Source: a virus
Virus record (IMG/VR): IMGVR_UViG_3300033143_004168
Coordinates: 1-44,778 of that record
Reading direction: 5' to 3' (one strand)
Length of the DNA stretch: 44,778 nucleotides
In this document: positions 8,667-18,415 of the stretch, piece by piece
Numbering within the stretch: position 1 is the stretch's first letter
Layout of the letters: every line of letters begins with the position of its first letter
Notes under the pieces: generated by a model
Database searches by the model: none
Told to the model about the DNA's origin: nothing
The model's input: the letters and a program-made list of their open reading frames with translations, nothing else
Translations under genes and position numbers: made by a program

Positions 8667-9504
8667 TAGCAGAGATTACACAGTCGCACAGGTAACGTCA
8701 GTTAAAACGTCGTTTCCAAAAGCGTATATAAGACCATACCCGGGCAAGGTCAAAAATCAAGGCAGCATTGGCTCATGTGTAGCTCATAGTCTTGCATACA
8801 CAAGAGAGATGACCGAGTATGAGCAGTATGGAACGTTTAGAGAGTTTAGCACAGGTTTTATATATGGCAACAGAATAGGAACTATGGGTGAAGTTTTCGG
8901 CATGGAAGGAATGGTGCCAAGAGACGCTCTAAAGAATTTACAAGAGTATGGTGACGTTCTTTACGACGACTTTCCTTATAATGATAAATACCCTGTGGTT
9001 AAGACATTAATCGAAAAGGACAGAAAAGGCTATTACGCAAAAGCACAGCCTTATAAGGTGTCAACGTATTATAGATTATATACAGTCGAGGACATTAAAA
9101 CGGCTTTAATGGACTTAGGGTATGTTACCGTTATGTTCCCTATATGTCCGTCCTTCTATAAAAGTGTAAACCACGTTATACCGATACCGGATATTGCTAA
9201 TGAGACGCTTAAAGGCTATCACGAAATGACGTTTATTGGTTGGCGTGATGACAACACTTATATTACGCTTAATTCATGGGGCGAAGATTGGGAAGACGGG
9301 GGTTATTGCTACATACCGTTTAACTTTCCTTTCAAAGAAGCTTGGGGTATAACAGATACTATTATACCACATTGGTCTGAAAAGTATTATGATTATCTTA
9401 ATGAAAACGGCGTTTTAATACATGAAAAACGCTTTAATGACAATGTAACACGTGGCGAACTATTCGCTATAATGGCACGTATTAAAGGTTTCAAGGAGGG
9501 CTAA
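8629..9504 (+). CDS. Papain-like (C1A) cysteine peptidase with C-terminal SLH segment
   Basis: A 291-residue protein. The peptidase has all expected residues: Q44 of the oxyanion hole and nucleophile C50 in NQGSIGSC, H198 in GYHEMTFIGW, and N215 in TLNSWG. Residues about 253-289 (YLNENGVLIHEKRFNDNVTR and then GELFAIMARIKGF) match one S-layer homology motif, which binds pyruvylated wall polymers or sits in S-layers. Only one SLH unit is present, whereas surface-anchored proteins usually have three. No signal peptide is visible, so it probably reaches the cell surface as part of the particle. It may cut S-layer or surface proteins during entry. The gene overlaps the previous one and ends 2 bases before the nozzle C-part. 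Confidence 0.78.
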   Translation: MRRKLGAIPSPYDSRDYTVAQVTSVKTSFPKAYIRPYPGKVKNQGSIGSCVAHSLAYTREMTEYEQYGTFREFSTGFIYGNRIGTMGEVFGMEGMVPRDALKNLQEYGDVLYDDFPYNDKYPVVKTLIEKDRKGYYAKAQPYKVSTYYRLYTVEDIKTALMDLGYVTVMFPICPSFYKSVNHVIPIPDIANETLKGYHEMTFIGWRDDNTYITLNSWGEDWEDGGYCYIPFNFPFKEAWGITDTIIPHWSEKYYDYLNENGVLIHEKRFNDNVTRGELFAIMARIKGFKEG

Positions 9505-9505
9505 C

Positions 9506-11557
9506 ATGCCAGCAACGTTTGACGATTTAATAGCACGTATAGGTACGGGGATATATATAGAGCTCATAGACATAGAGTTTCCGCATAACGTTATTTCGAC
9601 GTCTATATCGTGGACGGAAACAAAACCGGCTGGTGCTACCATAACGCTTGAAACTAATATATCCTTAGACGGAGGAAATACATGGCTTGGATGGCAGACG
9701 TGTACAAATGGAGGAGTGATACCAGATATAACAAAGCTTGTAACAGACTTGTCTAACGCTCAAATGCAGATAAGAGTTACAATGTCAACCACAGGCTGGT
9801 ATCTTCCTTCTGTGGACTCCATTTCGTTTACTATTACAGCAGGATATAAAGATGAATCTTACTGGCTTTCTCCTTCTATTAACTTGATGGGGATAACATA
9901 TGATAATTCCAGTGTTTCATGGGTTGAAAACCTTGCGGCAGGTACAAGCATTAAAGTGTATGAACGTTGCTCTTATGATGAAGAAAACTGGTCGGCATGG
10001 ACTGAAATATCAAGCGGTGATACTATTAATACAGATTTTTGGTTTAAACAATATAAAGTCTCTCTTTTTAGTGACGCTGTTACTAGAGAGAATACACCGG
10101 AATTACAGAGTTTATCTGTATCGGCTGATACGTTTAGTTATGATGGTATTTGGACATCTCCTACTATAGATTTAAGTTTTGCAGAGGATGTTTCTACTGC
10201 GAAAATTAGCGTTGACTATAGTTCCGGAGATGCCGGTACAGGTAGTCTTATATTACTATCACAGGAGAGTAGTGATGGCGTTACGTGGAATACCGCTCAA
10301 TCAGTATTAGGCGACGGAACGATAGTTGGAACAGATAACTATATTCGTATATATGCTATTTTGAGAGACGGTGCAGAGCTTGACGGATTAACTGTATACG
10401 TAGACGGTGACGTCGCTGTGACGTTACTTAAAGACTCTTTGACTATGCAGACAGATTATGATTTCACGATATTAAGAGATAAACTTATTATCGTTAACGG
10501 AAAGGACTCCCCCTTACAATGGAATGGTACAGACGCAACGACAAGCCTATTAGGCGGAAGTCCTCCTGTTATGACTATGGTTGAAACGCACCATAACCGG
10601 GTATGGGGAATTGAAGCTGCGAACACATCACGCCTACGTTTTAGCGACGCTTTAGACCCTGAGACGTGGGATGCACTTAATTTCTTTGATTTTAACCCGG
10701 AAGATGGTGATGTCGTAACAGCGTTAATACGCTACGGACATTATTTAATTGTATCAAAACAACGCTCTATGGCTATATTAACCGGTAATTCAGACACCAC
10801 TTATGGCATAACATGGCTTGATACCGCTTTTGGAGCTATGGGGCAAAGAGCTATCTACAAAGTTGATAACTTTTTGGTTTACGTCGCATATGACGGTATA
10901 CGCACTACGGACTTGGTAGACCCTAAACTCTTGTCAAAGGATTTAGAACCAGATTGGGAGGGTATTAATCATAGACGTTTATCTGCTGCGGCTGTAACAT
11001 ATTGGAAGAATAAGATTTACGTAGCATTACCCAAAATGGGTAGTCTTTACAACAACGTCGTATGGTGTTACAATGTAGTTAGTAAGTCATGGGCGATATA
11101 TGACGAATGGTGTGTATCACATTGGCTTGGGTTTAAACAGTATGGGTCAGAAGTGTTGCTTGCCGCAGATAGTCAGACAGGGCAAGTATACGAAGTGATG
11201 TATGACCCGTTTGACGGCGACGAATCCATAGAATATGACGTTATTACGAAGGAGTTTGATTTTGATTCGCCGGAACGTTATAAAGTGTTTAAAACGGTAT
11301 TTGTTGAGCTTGAAGGGGTGGAGGAAGAATCGACCTTTGAAATGGACATGTATGTAGACGACACCCTTAAAGGTACATATACTGCAACAATACCGGCTGG
11401 AACAGGAACAAAGTACGTAAAAAGAGTATTACCACCAGTATATGACGCTGTACTTGGAAGAACTTTCACACTAGGCTTTAAGGGCAAGTGCACGATACAA
11501 GGTATTAGCATTGTGTATGTCACGAAAGGCTTGGTTGCAACAGAGGAGGATTCCTAA
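9506..11557 (+). CDS. Tail nozzle/propeller protein, C-terminal part (split gene)
   Basis: A 683-residue protein with ribosome site AAGGAGGG. Residues about 1-310 contain several strand-rich repeats (DGGNTWLGWQTCTNGG, YDEENWSAWTEISSGD, SSDGVTWNTAQS) of the kind that form add-on beta domains. Residues about 310-610 carry the propeller core seen in podovirus nozzle proteins: LRDKLIIVNGKDSPLQWNG, then GGSPPVMTMVETHHNRVWGI, RLRFSDALDPETWDALNFFD, NPEDGDVVTALIRYGHYLIV and SKQRSMAILTG. The blade that normally precedes them is the separate gene 5132-5803. It probably forms the tail tip that contacts the cell and gates DNA exit. Its last base is the first base of the next gene. Confidence 0.78.
   Translation: MPATFDDLIARIGTGIYIELIDIEFPHNVISTSISWTETKPAGATITLETNISLDGGNTWLGWQTCTNGGVIPDITKLVTDLSNAQMQIRVTMSTTGWYLPSVDSISFTITAGYKDESYWLSPSINLMGITYDNSSVSWVENLAAGTSIKVYERCSYDEENWSAWTEISSGDTINTDFWFKQYKVSLFSDAVTRENTPELQSLSVSADTFSYDGIWTSPTIDLSFAEDVSTAKISVDYSSGDAGTGSLILLSQESSDGVTWNTAQSVLGDGTIVGTDNYIRIYAILRDGAELDGLTVYVDGDVAVTLLKDSLTMQTDYDFTILRDKLIIVNGKDSPLQWNGTDATTSLLGGSPPVMTMVETHHNRVWGIEAANTSRLRFSDALDPETWDALNFFDFNPEDGDVVTALIRYGHYLIVSKQRSMAILTGNSDTTYGITWLDTAFGAMGQRAIYKVDNFLVYVAYDGIRTTDLVDPKLLSKDLEPDWEGINHRRLSAAAVTYWKNKIYVALPKMGSLYNNVVWCYNVVSKSWAIYDEWCVSHWLGFKQYGSEVLLAADSQTGQVYEVMYDPFDGDESIEYDVITKEFDFDSPERYKVFKTVFVELEGVEEESTFEMDMYVDDTLKGTYTATIPAGTGTKYVKRVLPPVYDAVLGRTFTLGFKGKCTIQGISIVYVTKGLVATEEDS
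9515..9534 (+). repeat. Short direct repeat flanking the receptor cassette, right copy
   Basis: Pairs with 5777-5796 (18 of 20 bases identical). It encodes the start of the nozzle C-part, ATFDDLIAR. Confidence 0.8.
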
Positions 11558-12081
11558 TGGCATATTTAACACCGGAGTCTCCGCCAGAATACTACAACAC
11601 ACAGTATATAAAAGTGCTTGTAGAGCGATTACGTACAGCAGTTAATTATTTAGACGCAGACAACTTTCCAAATGGGCTTGACGGGGAAGTGTTAGAAGAT
11701 GGAAGTGTAGATGTAGCAGCCCTCTGTGGACTTCATCTTACCCTTCCGATAATAAACTTAGCAGAAGCATATACGACGAACTCCACGTCGCCGGTACAAA
11801 TTGGAGGTTTAGTAAAATGGGCAAGTGAGTGGACGAACGTACAGATTCAATTGGTTATATCGGCGTATGTAACAGCCGGTACAGGTACAGTAGTATTAAA
11901 AGATGACCTAGACGCAACGATATGTACGTTAAGTGTGACAAATACTACTCTTGATTTAGTAGAATCAGCACTATGCGACTTGACGTCACACTCCTATTTT
12001 AAACTTTACGTCAATGTAGATGACGGCTTAAATGACCTACAAATATTATCGGCAAATATTTTGGTATATCCAAAAATTTAA
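11557..12081 (+). CDS. Structural protein of unknown function
   Basis: A 174-residue protein whose ATG overlaps the TAA of the nozzle gene (TAATG), which suggests coupled translation. The first 40 residues are helical (QYIKVLVERLRTAVNYLDAD), and the rest is strand-rich with many Thr and Val (TSPVQIGGLVKWASEWTNV, then AYVTAGTGTVVLKDDLDATI). The build, a helical anchor then a beta-sandwich, fits a tail fibre tip or accessory fibre. No family is recognised, so the tail role is inferred from position. Confidence 0.5.
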   Translation: MAYLTPESPPEYYNTQYIKVLVERLRTAVNYLDADNFPNGLDGEVLEDGSVDVAALCGLHLTLPIINLAEAYTTNSTSPVQIGGLVKWASEWTNVQIQLVISAYVTAGTGTVVLKDDLDATICTLSVTNTTLDLVESALCDLTSHSYFKLYVNVDDGLNDLQILSANILVYPKI

Positions 12082-12092
12082 GGAGGTTCGTT

Positions 12093-14342
12093 ATGGCTTA
12101 TACTGCATACGGAGGTAGTTACGCCCCCGAAGAAAAAGAAACAAGTAAAACGACTACTACGTCTAATAACACGTCTACTACGACATCAACTTCAAATTCA
12201 AATTTACTATACAAAGGCATGTCTGGAGATAGCGTAAGAAAGCTACAGCAGCGACTAACCCGTTACGGTTATGACCTTGGGGCTATAGATGGCATTTTTG
12301 GTCCAAAAACAGAGGCAGCCGTTAAAGCATATCAAAAAGATAAGGGTATTACAGTAGACGGTATTGTCGGAGACGAAACAAGAAGTACCTATGAAGAAAG
12401 GCAAGACGTCGTTAATAACGCTATTAGTAACGCTACTGGAGAAAATAATACAGGTAGTAACAGCGTTACTGGAGAGAACAGCGGCACACAGGCAGGTAAA
12501 ATTAACGCTTATATAGATAACGCTTTAGTTAACGTTAAAAAAGTATTACCTGACGCAGATAGATACACAGGTAATTATATGCCTACGCCTGCAAAAAAGA
12601 AAGTAGACAATAAACCAATTGTACAAGCTCCAACTTTTACTGCCCCTACGGTTACTACTCCTGAGCAAAAGAGTTACACTCCATTTGCTTCAGCACAAAC
12701 GTATAGTGCCCCTGCTTTGCAGAATCCACAGCAGTATAACGCTCCAAATATTAACGTTCCACAAGATATGCAAGCTCCGGCTGCTAAAGAGTACACACGT
12801 GTTGTTGGTGAATCTGCTATGTCTGTGGAAAACGTTGCTACGCAAACGCAAGATATAATTAATCAGTACAAACAGGGTACTGTAGACCAGCAGGCTGTAC
12901 TTGTTCAGCAGTTAGACACTATGATACAGGCGATTGACGCTATGGAAGAACAGGTCATAGGCACTATACAAAGTCAGTTAAGTGCTGATGACCCTGCTAT
13001 GCGTCAAGCTTTTCAAATTCTAAAAGAAGAATTTGCACAGCAAAAAGACGAGGTAATACAGGAGTTAAACGCTAAAGGCATACTACAATCAGGACAGTAT
13101 GCTAAAACGTTACTTGAAATGAATAAAGGGTACATGACCGCAGAGAGTAATATTCTCGCACAACGTTTTGGCGACTTGCAGAATCAGTTATTATCTGCTA
13201 TGACAAATATCGGACAAATGCGTATTAATACTATGGCAGGTAATTATGCTAACGTCAATGAGCTTATGTCAAATGCCAATAATATGATGGCGAATCTTGG
13301 TATGGAGGGTATAGGAGCACAGCAGAATCAACAGCAAATTAATCAACAAAATCAGCAGTTCTACGACCAGTTAAACACAGGTATGCAGTATAACTACGAC
13401 CAAATGAACGCTAACCAAAGACTTAGTTACGACCAGTTATTATCAGCTAATAAGTTTAATTACGACCAATTAAACAGTGGTAATCAGTTGGCTCATAATC
13501 AACTAAGAGCAGATACACAGCTTAATTATGATAAACTTAACAGTGGTAATCAGCAATTCTACGACCAGTTAAACAGCGGTATGCAGTATAATTATGACCA
13601 AATGAACGCAGACGTTCAACGTTTTTACGACCAATTACGTAATAATACACAATTTAATTACGACCAGCTTAATGCTAATACTGGAATGGGTTACGCACAA
13701 ATGCAACAGCAGGGCGATATTGCCAGTATGCAGAATTTTACAAATCAGCGAGGACAAGCCTTTAACTTGCTATCAGAGCTTTACGGTAAAGACGTTCAAC
13801 AGCAAATTGCAAATATGCAAAATAAGACGACGCAAGATAGCATATTTGCAGATATGCAGAAAGCTCAATGGCAATATGGCGTACAGCCAGACACAAACTA
13901 TGGTGGTGGGTATTCAACAGCACAAATGAGAGAAGCCGACGCAATGCTTAAACTACAGGAACAAGCTAGAGCAGATGCTAATTTTAATAATGCATTAGTG
14001 TTAATTCCTACGTTACAGCAACAGCTTAAAAAGAAAGAAATAACTACACAGGATGCTTTAACACAAATTAACGCTATGCCTTTTTCTCAGATTATAAAAG
14101 ATTACATGATAGCTGTATTGGGATTAAGAGCACAAGAAACAAATACAAACGTGATAAAAGACTCTAATTCAGATAGTACAGGTAATACAGATACGTCTAT
14201 ACTAAACTCGTTTACTAGACAACTTGAACAAAATACGCAGCAAACTAATGAGTTACTCACGGGCTTGTTTAATAAGGACACTTTTACACCTATTATAAAT
14301 ACAACAAACGATTTATTAAAGGACTTGTTTAAAAGGAGGTAA
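12093..14342 (+). CDS. Internal virion protein: peptidoglycan-binding domain plus hendecad-repeat helix
   Basis: A 749-residue protein with ribosome site AAGGAGG. Residues about 40-100 form a PG_binding_1 domain (KGMSGDSVRKLQQRLTRYGY, then GAIDGIFGPKTEAAVKAYQK and GITVDGIVGDETRS). Residues about 150-260 are Pro/Ala/Gln-rich and disordered. Residues about 265-420 are long helices. Residues 424-533 are ten 11-residue repeats of the type YDQLNxGxQxx. The remainder is helical. Together this suggests a protein ejected with the DNA that touches the cell wall and may form part of a channel. It sits next to the other large internal protein, as in many podoviruses. No lytic catalytic domain is seen. 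Confidence 0.65.
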   Translation: MAYTAYGGSYAPEEKETSKTTTTSNNTSTTTSTSNSNLLYKGMSGDSVRKLQQRLTRYGYDLGAIDGIFGPKTEAAVKAYQKDKGITVDGIVGDETRSTYEERQDVVNNAISNATGENNTGSNSVTGENSGTQAGKINAYIDNALVNVKKVLPDADRYTGNYMPTPAKKKVDNKPIVQAPTFTAPTVTTPEQKSYTPFASAQTYSAPALQNPQQYNAPNINVPQDMQAPAAKEYTRVVGESAMSVENVATQTQDIINQYKQGTVDQQAVLVQQLDTMIQAIDAMEEQVIGTIQSQLSADDPAMRQAFQILKEEFAQQKDEVIQELNAKGILQSGQYAKTLLEMNKGYMTAESNILAQRFGDLQNQLLSAMTNIGQMRINTMAGNYANVNELMSNANNMMANLGMEGIGAQQNQQQINQQNQQFYDQLNTGMQYNYDQMNANQRLSYDQLLSANKFNYDQLNSGNQLAHNQLRADTQLNYDKLNSGNQQFYDQLNSGMQYNYDQMNADVQRFYDQLRNNTQFNYDQLNANTGMGYAQMQQQGDIASMQNFTNQRGQAFNLLSELYGKDVQQQIANMQNKTTQDSIFADMQKAQWQYGVQPDTNYGGGYSTAQMREADAMLKLQEQARADANFNNALVLIPTLQQQLKKKEITTQDALTQINAMPFSQIIKDYMIAVLGLRAQETNTNVIKDSNSDSTGNTDTSILNSFTRQLEQNTQQTNELLTGLFNKDTFTPIINTTNDLLKDLFKRR
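13362..13691 (+). repeat. Ten tandem 33-bp (11-residue) repeats
   Basis: Each unit encodes [YH][DN][QK][LM]-x-x-x-x-x-x-x; the commonest forms are YDQLNSGNQ and YDQMNA. The 11-residue period fits three helix turns, so the segment can form an even amphipathic helix or right-handed coiled coil. A partial eleventh unit follows. Confidence 0.85.
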
Positions 14343-14346
14343 TTAA

Positions 14347-17300
14347 ATGGCCTGGTCGACATGGACACCTGTAAGAAGTTTATCCGTAAATAGTCTGCCG
14401 TCATATAGACCTGTGGAACCGCTCAAATGGTATGACGTTAATCCTCTTGTGCCTCAAAACAATCCTTACAAAGTCATAGACAGAGCACAAGCACGTATAA
14501 CAGCCACAGGTAATACGCCTCCACCAAAGAAAAGCGTTGGTAACGTGTTATTCTCGGCGTTAGACTTACTTAACAGGGGGCAGTACGCTATAACTAACCC
14601 GTTGACGCAGCTTACCGATAAAGATACTACAAACGATTCAATAGGGGAGTTGTTAAAGTCTAGTTGGAGGGGTATTACTGGTAAGCAGAGAACGTCAACC
14701 ACAGATATTTTATCCAACATCGGATGGGAGAATGACTATAGTAAAAAATGGTATCAAGGCGGAAATCTCGCTCGTAATATCCTTGGTTTTGTTGGTGACG
14801 TTGCTTTAGACCCGACTACGTATATGTCTTTAGGTAGCAACGTTGCCGGAAAACTCGGAGGTAAAACTGCGGCGACAGCCGGTATGAAAGAACTTGCTCA
14901 AAAAGCCGCTGCCAATCTCGGAGACGACGCCTTAGACGTCGTAGCAAAGAATATAACTAAAAGGCTTGGTAAAACTGTGTCTGTTGATGATTTAACTAAA
15001 ATTGCCAGAAAGCACGGTGAAAACGCAGACTATATACTTAATATCACGAAGATGTTACGCAATGACCCAAAAAGAGCATACGAGGTACTTAATGCCGGTA
15101 TAGACGCAATAAGCCCAAAGACGTTTACAGGGCTTACAGAGTTAGCGGAAACTACGAAAAAAGTAGCTCAAGAGCAGATAACACAGGACATATTTAACAA
15201 GTCAGGTAAGGGCATGAACAGAACAGGCGGTCAGCTTTTTGGCAAAGAATTAAACCAAAAGCTTATGAAGATGGGCGAAGCTGAACGCATGACTGTGTCT
15301 AAAAAGATTATGAGTTTATTCGACGACGCAGATAACATTACGAAGTATAAAACTGCTCGGTTGAAAATGGACGTTGAGGACGCAGTTAAACACACAGTCG
15401 GAGACGACGCAATAGATGTTATAAATACACTTAAAAACGTGTTCGGCGGTGACAGTGACCTTGCTTTTAAGTCTTTAGACAAAACTTTTTCTAATGTTGG
15501 TTGGTCGGGTAAACTGCAAAGGCGTATGACTAAATTATTAGACGATTATGACGTTTTGTCAGGTACGCTTAAAAAAGCCACAAATGAGTATGAAATAGTA
15601 GGCAAGCTTACGGCAGCGTTCAATAAAGAGTCTAAACGTGTATACCTTAAATTCGCAGGAAAACCTATTTTAGAACTTACTCCTGTGGTTAAGAATCTAG
15701 GCGTTACAGGCGAAAAAACCGTAAATAAAGCCGGAAAAGAAGTGTATAAAGGACTTGCTAATAAGTTTTTCTTAGGCAATGGCATAGTTGGTGAAGTTCT
15801 TGGAAACGCAATAAGAGGCGGTATTGATAAAGTCGCTCCTTTGTTTTCTACAAAGCATGTAGGGCTTAACTTACTCAAAGACAAAAAGCTTGTATATGAC
15901 ACCACAGAACGCATAATACAGCAGATTAATAAATACGCTCACGAAGAAGTATCGCTACCGAAGGAGTGTATTGAAGGAGCGGCACACATGTTTGTAGACT
16001 TAGACCGCTTTTTGGCAAGTGAGACATTACAACAACTTGCGACGCTTAGAATTGAAAAAAGCATAGATGAAGCAGCAGACGCATTATGGAAATATGTCAC
16101 ACATGCAGAAGATACGGCTACACAAACATACGTTAATGCCTTAAAAGCGAAGAATCCAGCTATGTTTGAGAGGATAACCAAATTACGGGGGCAGCTTACA
16201 AAAGAAGATTTAGCCATGCTTGACGAGGTTGCTTCAATGACGTATTTTTTTAATGAAGCCATAGCTTTATTTGACGAAACATATGACATAGCCTACAAAG
16301 CAGGAGAAGAAGGAGCGGATAACGCTGTACGGCAGTTTACAGACGACGCCTTATCTACATATGTTAGGCGTTATTATGAAAAAACAAAAAGGAAGTTTGA
16401 CGTAAAGTCTACACAGGAAAAAGTATCGGCTAAGTTTAGTACATTTATCGGGGCACACGAAAAACGTCAATTTCCCTCTGTAGCACGGCAGCTATTAGAG
16501 AAACCGGAGCTTACGCCAAAGCTAAATCTAATTGAATCTATGGCTCGACGTCAATATGAGTCTATCCGTGTACGCCAAAACTCTCTATTCAAGCAAACAC
16601 TAGAGCAGATGATAAAAGATGGTGTAGAAGGTGTAGAATACGTTGTTTCTAAAAATATGTCTCCTCATACCCCCCATCATATAAAAAATTTGGGGTTATA
16701 TGTATCAGAAGAACTGTTTGAACACATGCAACGAATACCTGAGTTTATGAAAAACACAACGTCGGAGAACTGGGCTATTGACGCCTTTAAAGGACTGACT
16801 AACATTATGAAAATGACTCAAACGTCATTAAACCCGGCATTTATTGCAAGAAACGTTATCGGTGAAGTTGGCTTTACAAATATGTGGGCAGCCGGTGTCA
16901 GTGGAAAGTCACACATACTTGCGGCGGAGCTTATGCAGGACTTAAAGGACAAGTCTGTTGCCATAATAGGTGATACCATTATGTTCAAAGGCTCTCCTGT
17001 AGTTAGACGTCTAAAAGACGGCACGGTAGAGTTGTTTGATGACGCCACGAAAACTTTTATAGAGGCTCCTAAAGTCATTCAAGATATGGACTACGACCAG
17101 CTTGTTACACAAGTTTTAAAGGTGCGTGGAGTTAAAACGTATGACTTTAACGGAATAGAACGTACAGCTATAGGTATTATGCGAGACTTTGAAAAGCAGG
17201 GTCTTATATGGTCAGGTATATCAAAAGGAAACTTAGCGTCGAATATGCAAAAAACGCTTAATAAAGAAGTACGTAACGTTAAAAAGCATGGTGTTATAAG

Positions 17301-18198
17301 ACAGGGAATAGACCTTTATAAAAATGCTGGAGACATCACGGAAACATGGGCTAGACTGTCTCATTTCGTAGACAGGCTTCAAAAAGGTTTTGACGTAGAG
17401 GACGCAGCAGACGACGTCAGAAAATTTCACGTCGACTACAGAGACATCACAGCCACAGAAAGAAAACTGCGTACTGTAATGCCTTATTACACCTATATGA
17501 GAAAGAATTTACCTATACAGCTTAGGCTTCTCGCCATGCAACCAGGTAAAATGAACGCTATTTTTCATCTTGTGCGTTCTTCGCATAAAGCGTTAAAAGA
17601 AAGCAACGGCGGTGAGGAATTAGCTATACCGGATTATTTAGAAGAAGGATTGGCATTACCTATTGGTATGAATGATGATGGAACAACTATGTACCTAAAC
17701 TGGAATTTGCCTATAGCAGATTTAAGTAGGCTAAAACTTGGCTTTGCTGACTTTGCAAAAACAAATTTTTTTGATATGCTTAATCCGCTATTGACGTTTC
17801 CATTTGAATCAACATCGAATACACGCTTTGGTCTTAACGCTCCAATTGAGAAATTTGAAGGAGAAAAAGCCAAACTGTTACCAAAATGGCAGGGTACTCC
17901 TAATGCTCCTTGGGGAAAGAAAGTAGACTACTTAGGACAACAGTTTGGTATAGCTAACTTATTACGTGACGCTTTGGGTACTGGTATTAGTGTAGCCACA
18001 GGAGAAACAGAAGATGTAACAAAACCTAGACAGATACCCTTTGTACAGAGTATCTTACCTCGACGAAATCAAATGGGCGTTAAAAACGCAAGTGCTTATG
18101 AGTACAGGGATGAACTCCTTGACTATATACAAAGACTTCAACAGCAGGGGGTGAGAGTACCCACGTGGCAAGAACTACGTAACTCTTATACTCCGTAG
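14347..18198 (+). CDS. Large internal virion/ejection protein (LPD38-like C-terminal region)
   Basis: At 1283 residues this is the largest gene of the window, with ribosome site AAAAGGAGG. Near residue 140, ILGFVGDVALDPTTYMSLGS is a motif found in very large internal proteins of Firmicute phages, followed by an Ala/Lys-rich helical stretch. Residues about 820-860 (TSLNPAFIARNVIGEVGF) and about 990-1080 (ATERKLRTVMPYYTYMRKNL) resemble the LPD38-type segment seen in large virion proteins of podoviruses. No enzymatic motif is visible. Such proteins line the inside of the capsid above the portal and are ejected first. It takes the place a tape measure would have in a long-tailed phage. The family name is tentative. 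Confidence 0.65.
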   Translation: MAWSTWTPVRSLSVNSLPSYRPVEPLKWYDVNPLVPQNNPYKVIDRAQARITATGNTPPPKKSVGNVLFSALDLLNRGQYAITNPLTQLTDKDTTNDSIGELLKSSWRGITGKQRTSTTDILSNIGWENDYSKKWYQGGNLARNILGFVGDVALDPTTYMSLGSNVAGKLGGKTAATAGMKELAQKAAANLGDDALDVVAKNITKRLGKTVSVDDLTKIARKHGENADYILNITKMLRNDPKRAYEVLNAGIDAISPKTFTGLTELAETTKKVAQEQITQDIFNKSGKGMNRTGGQLFGKELNQKLMKMGEAERMTVSKKIMSLFDDADNITKYKTARLKMDVEDAVKHTVGDDAIDVINTLKNVFGGDSDLAFKSLDKTFSNVGWSGKLQRRMTKLLDDYDVLSGTLKKATNEYEIVGKLTAAFNKESKRVYLKFAGKPILELTPVVKNLGVTGEKTVNKAGKEVYKGLANKFFLGNGIVGEVLGNAIRGGIDKVAPLFSTKHVGLNLLKDKKLVYDTTERIIQQINKYAHEEVSLPKECIEGAAHMFVDLDRFLASETLQQLATLRIEKSIDEAADALWKYVTHAEDTATQTYVNALKAKNPAMFERITKLRGQLTKEDLAMLDEVASMTYFFNEAIALFDETYDIAYKAGEEGADNAVRQFTDDALSTYVRRYYEKTKRKFDVKSTQEKVSAKFSTFIGAHEKRQFPSVARQLLEKPELTPKLNLIESMARRQYESIRVRQNSLFKQTLEQMIKDGVEGVEYVVSKNMSPHTPHHIKNLGLYVSEELFEHMQRIPEFMKNTTSENWAIDAFKGLTNIMKMTQTSLNPAFIARNVIGEVGFTNMWAAGVSGKSHILAAELMQDLKDKSVAIIGDTIMFKGSPVVRRLKDGTVELFDDATKTFIEAPKVIQDMDYDQLVTQVLKVRGVKTYDFNGIERTAIGIMRDFEKQGLIWSGISKGNLASNMQKTLNKEVRNVKKHGVIRQGIDLYKNAGDITETWARLSHFVDRLQKGFDVEDAADDVRKFHVDYRDITATERKLRTVMPYYTYMRKNLPIQLRLLAMQPGKMNAIFHLVRSSHKALKESNGGEELAIPDYLEEGLALPIGMNDDGTTMYLNWNLPIADLSRLKLGFADFAKTNFFDMLNPLLTFPFESTSNTRFGLNAPIEKFEGEKAKLLPKWQGTPNAPWGKKVDYLGQQFGIANLLRDALGTGISVATGETEDVTKPRQIPFVQSILPRRNQMGVKNASAYEYRDELLDYIQRLQQQGVRVPTWQELRNSYTP

Positions 18199-18213
18199 TC
18201 TTGGGGGTGAGAC

Positions 18214-18411
18214 ATGGACAACAGTGTGATGTACCAAATAGTATTTAATATTATTGGTTTGTCTATGACGGCTGGATCGGTACTCTGGCGTATAAAAGAG
18301 CTAGAGAAGAAGGTAGATAAACATAACAATCTCGTAGAACGTATGGTTGTTGTGGAGCAGTCTACAAAATCCGCTCACCACAGATTAGACGAACTTGAAA
18401 AAAGGAGGTAA
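18214..18411 (+). CDS. Small membrane protein, XhlA/holin-accessory-like
   Basis: A 65-residue protein with ribosome site GGGGGTGAG. Residues about 5-25 (MYQIVFNIIGLSMTAGSVLW) are a transmembrane segment and residues about 27-65 a charged coiled coil (RIKELEKKVDKHNNLVERM). It stands just before the holin and the lysin. XhlA-type proteins of Firmicute phages have the same parts but usually with the coiled coil first and the membrane segment last; here the order is reversed. It probably helps holin function, which is inferred from position. Confidence 0.6.
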   Translation: MDNSVMYQIVFNIIGLSMTAGSVLWRIKELEKKVDKHNNLVERMVVVEQSTKSAHHRLDELEKRR

Positions 18412-18415
18412 AATA

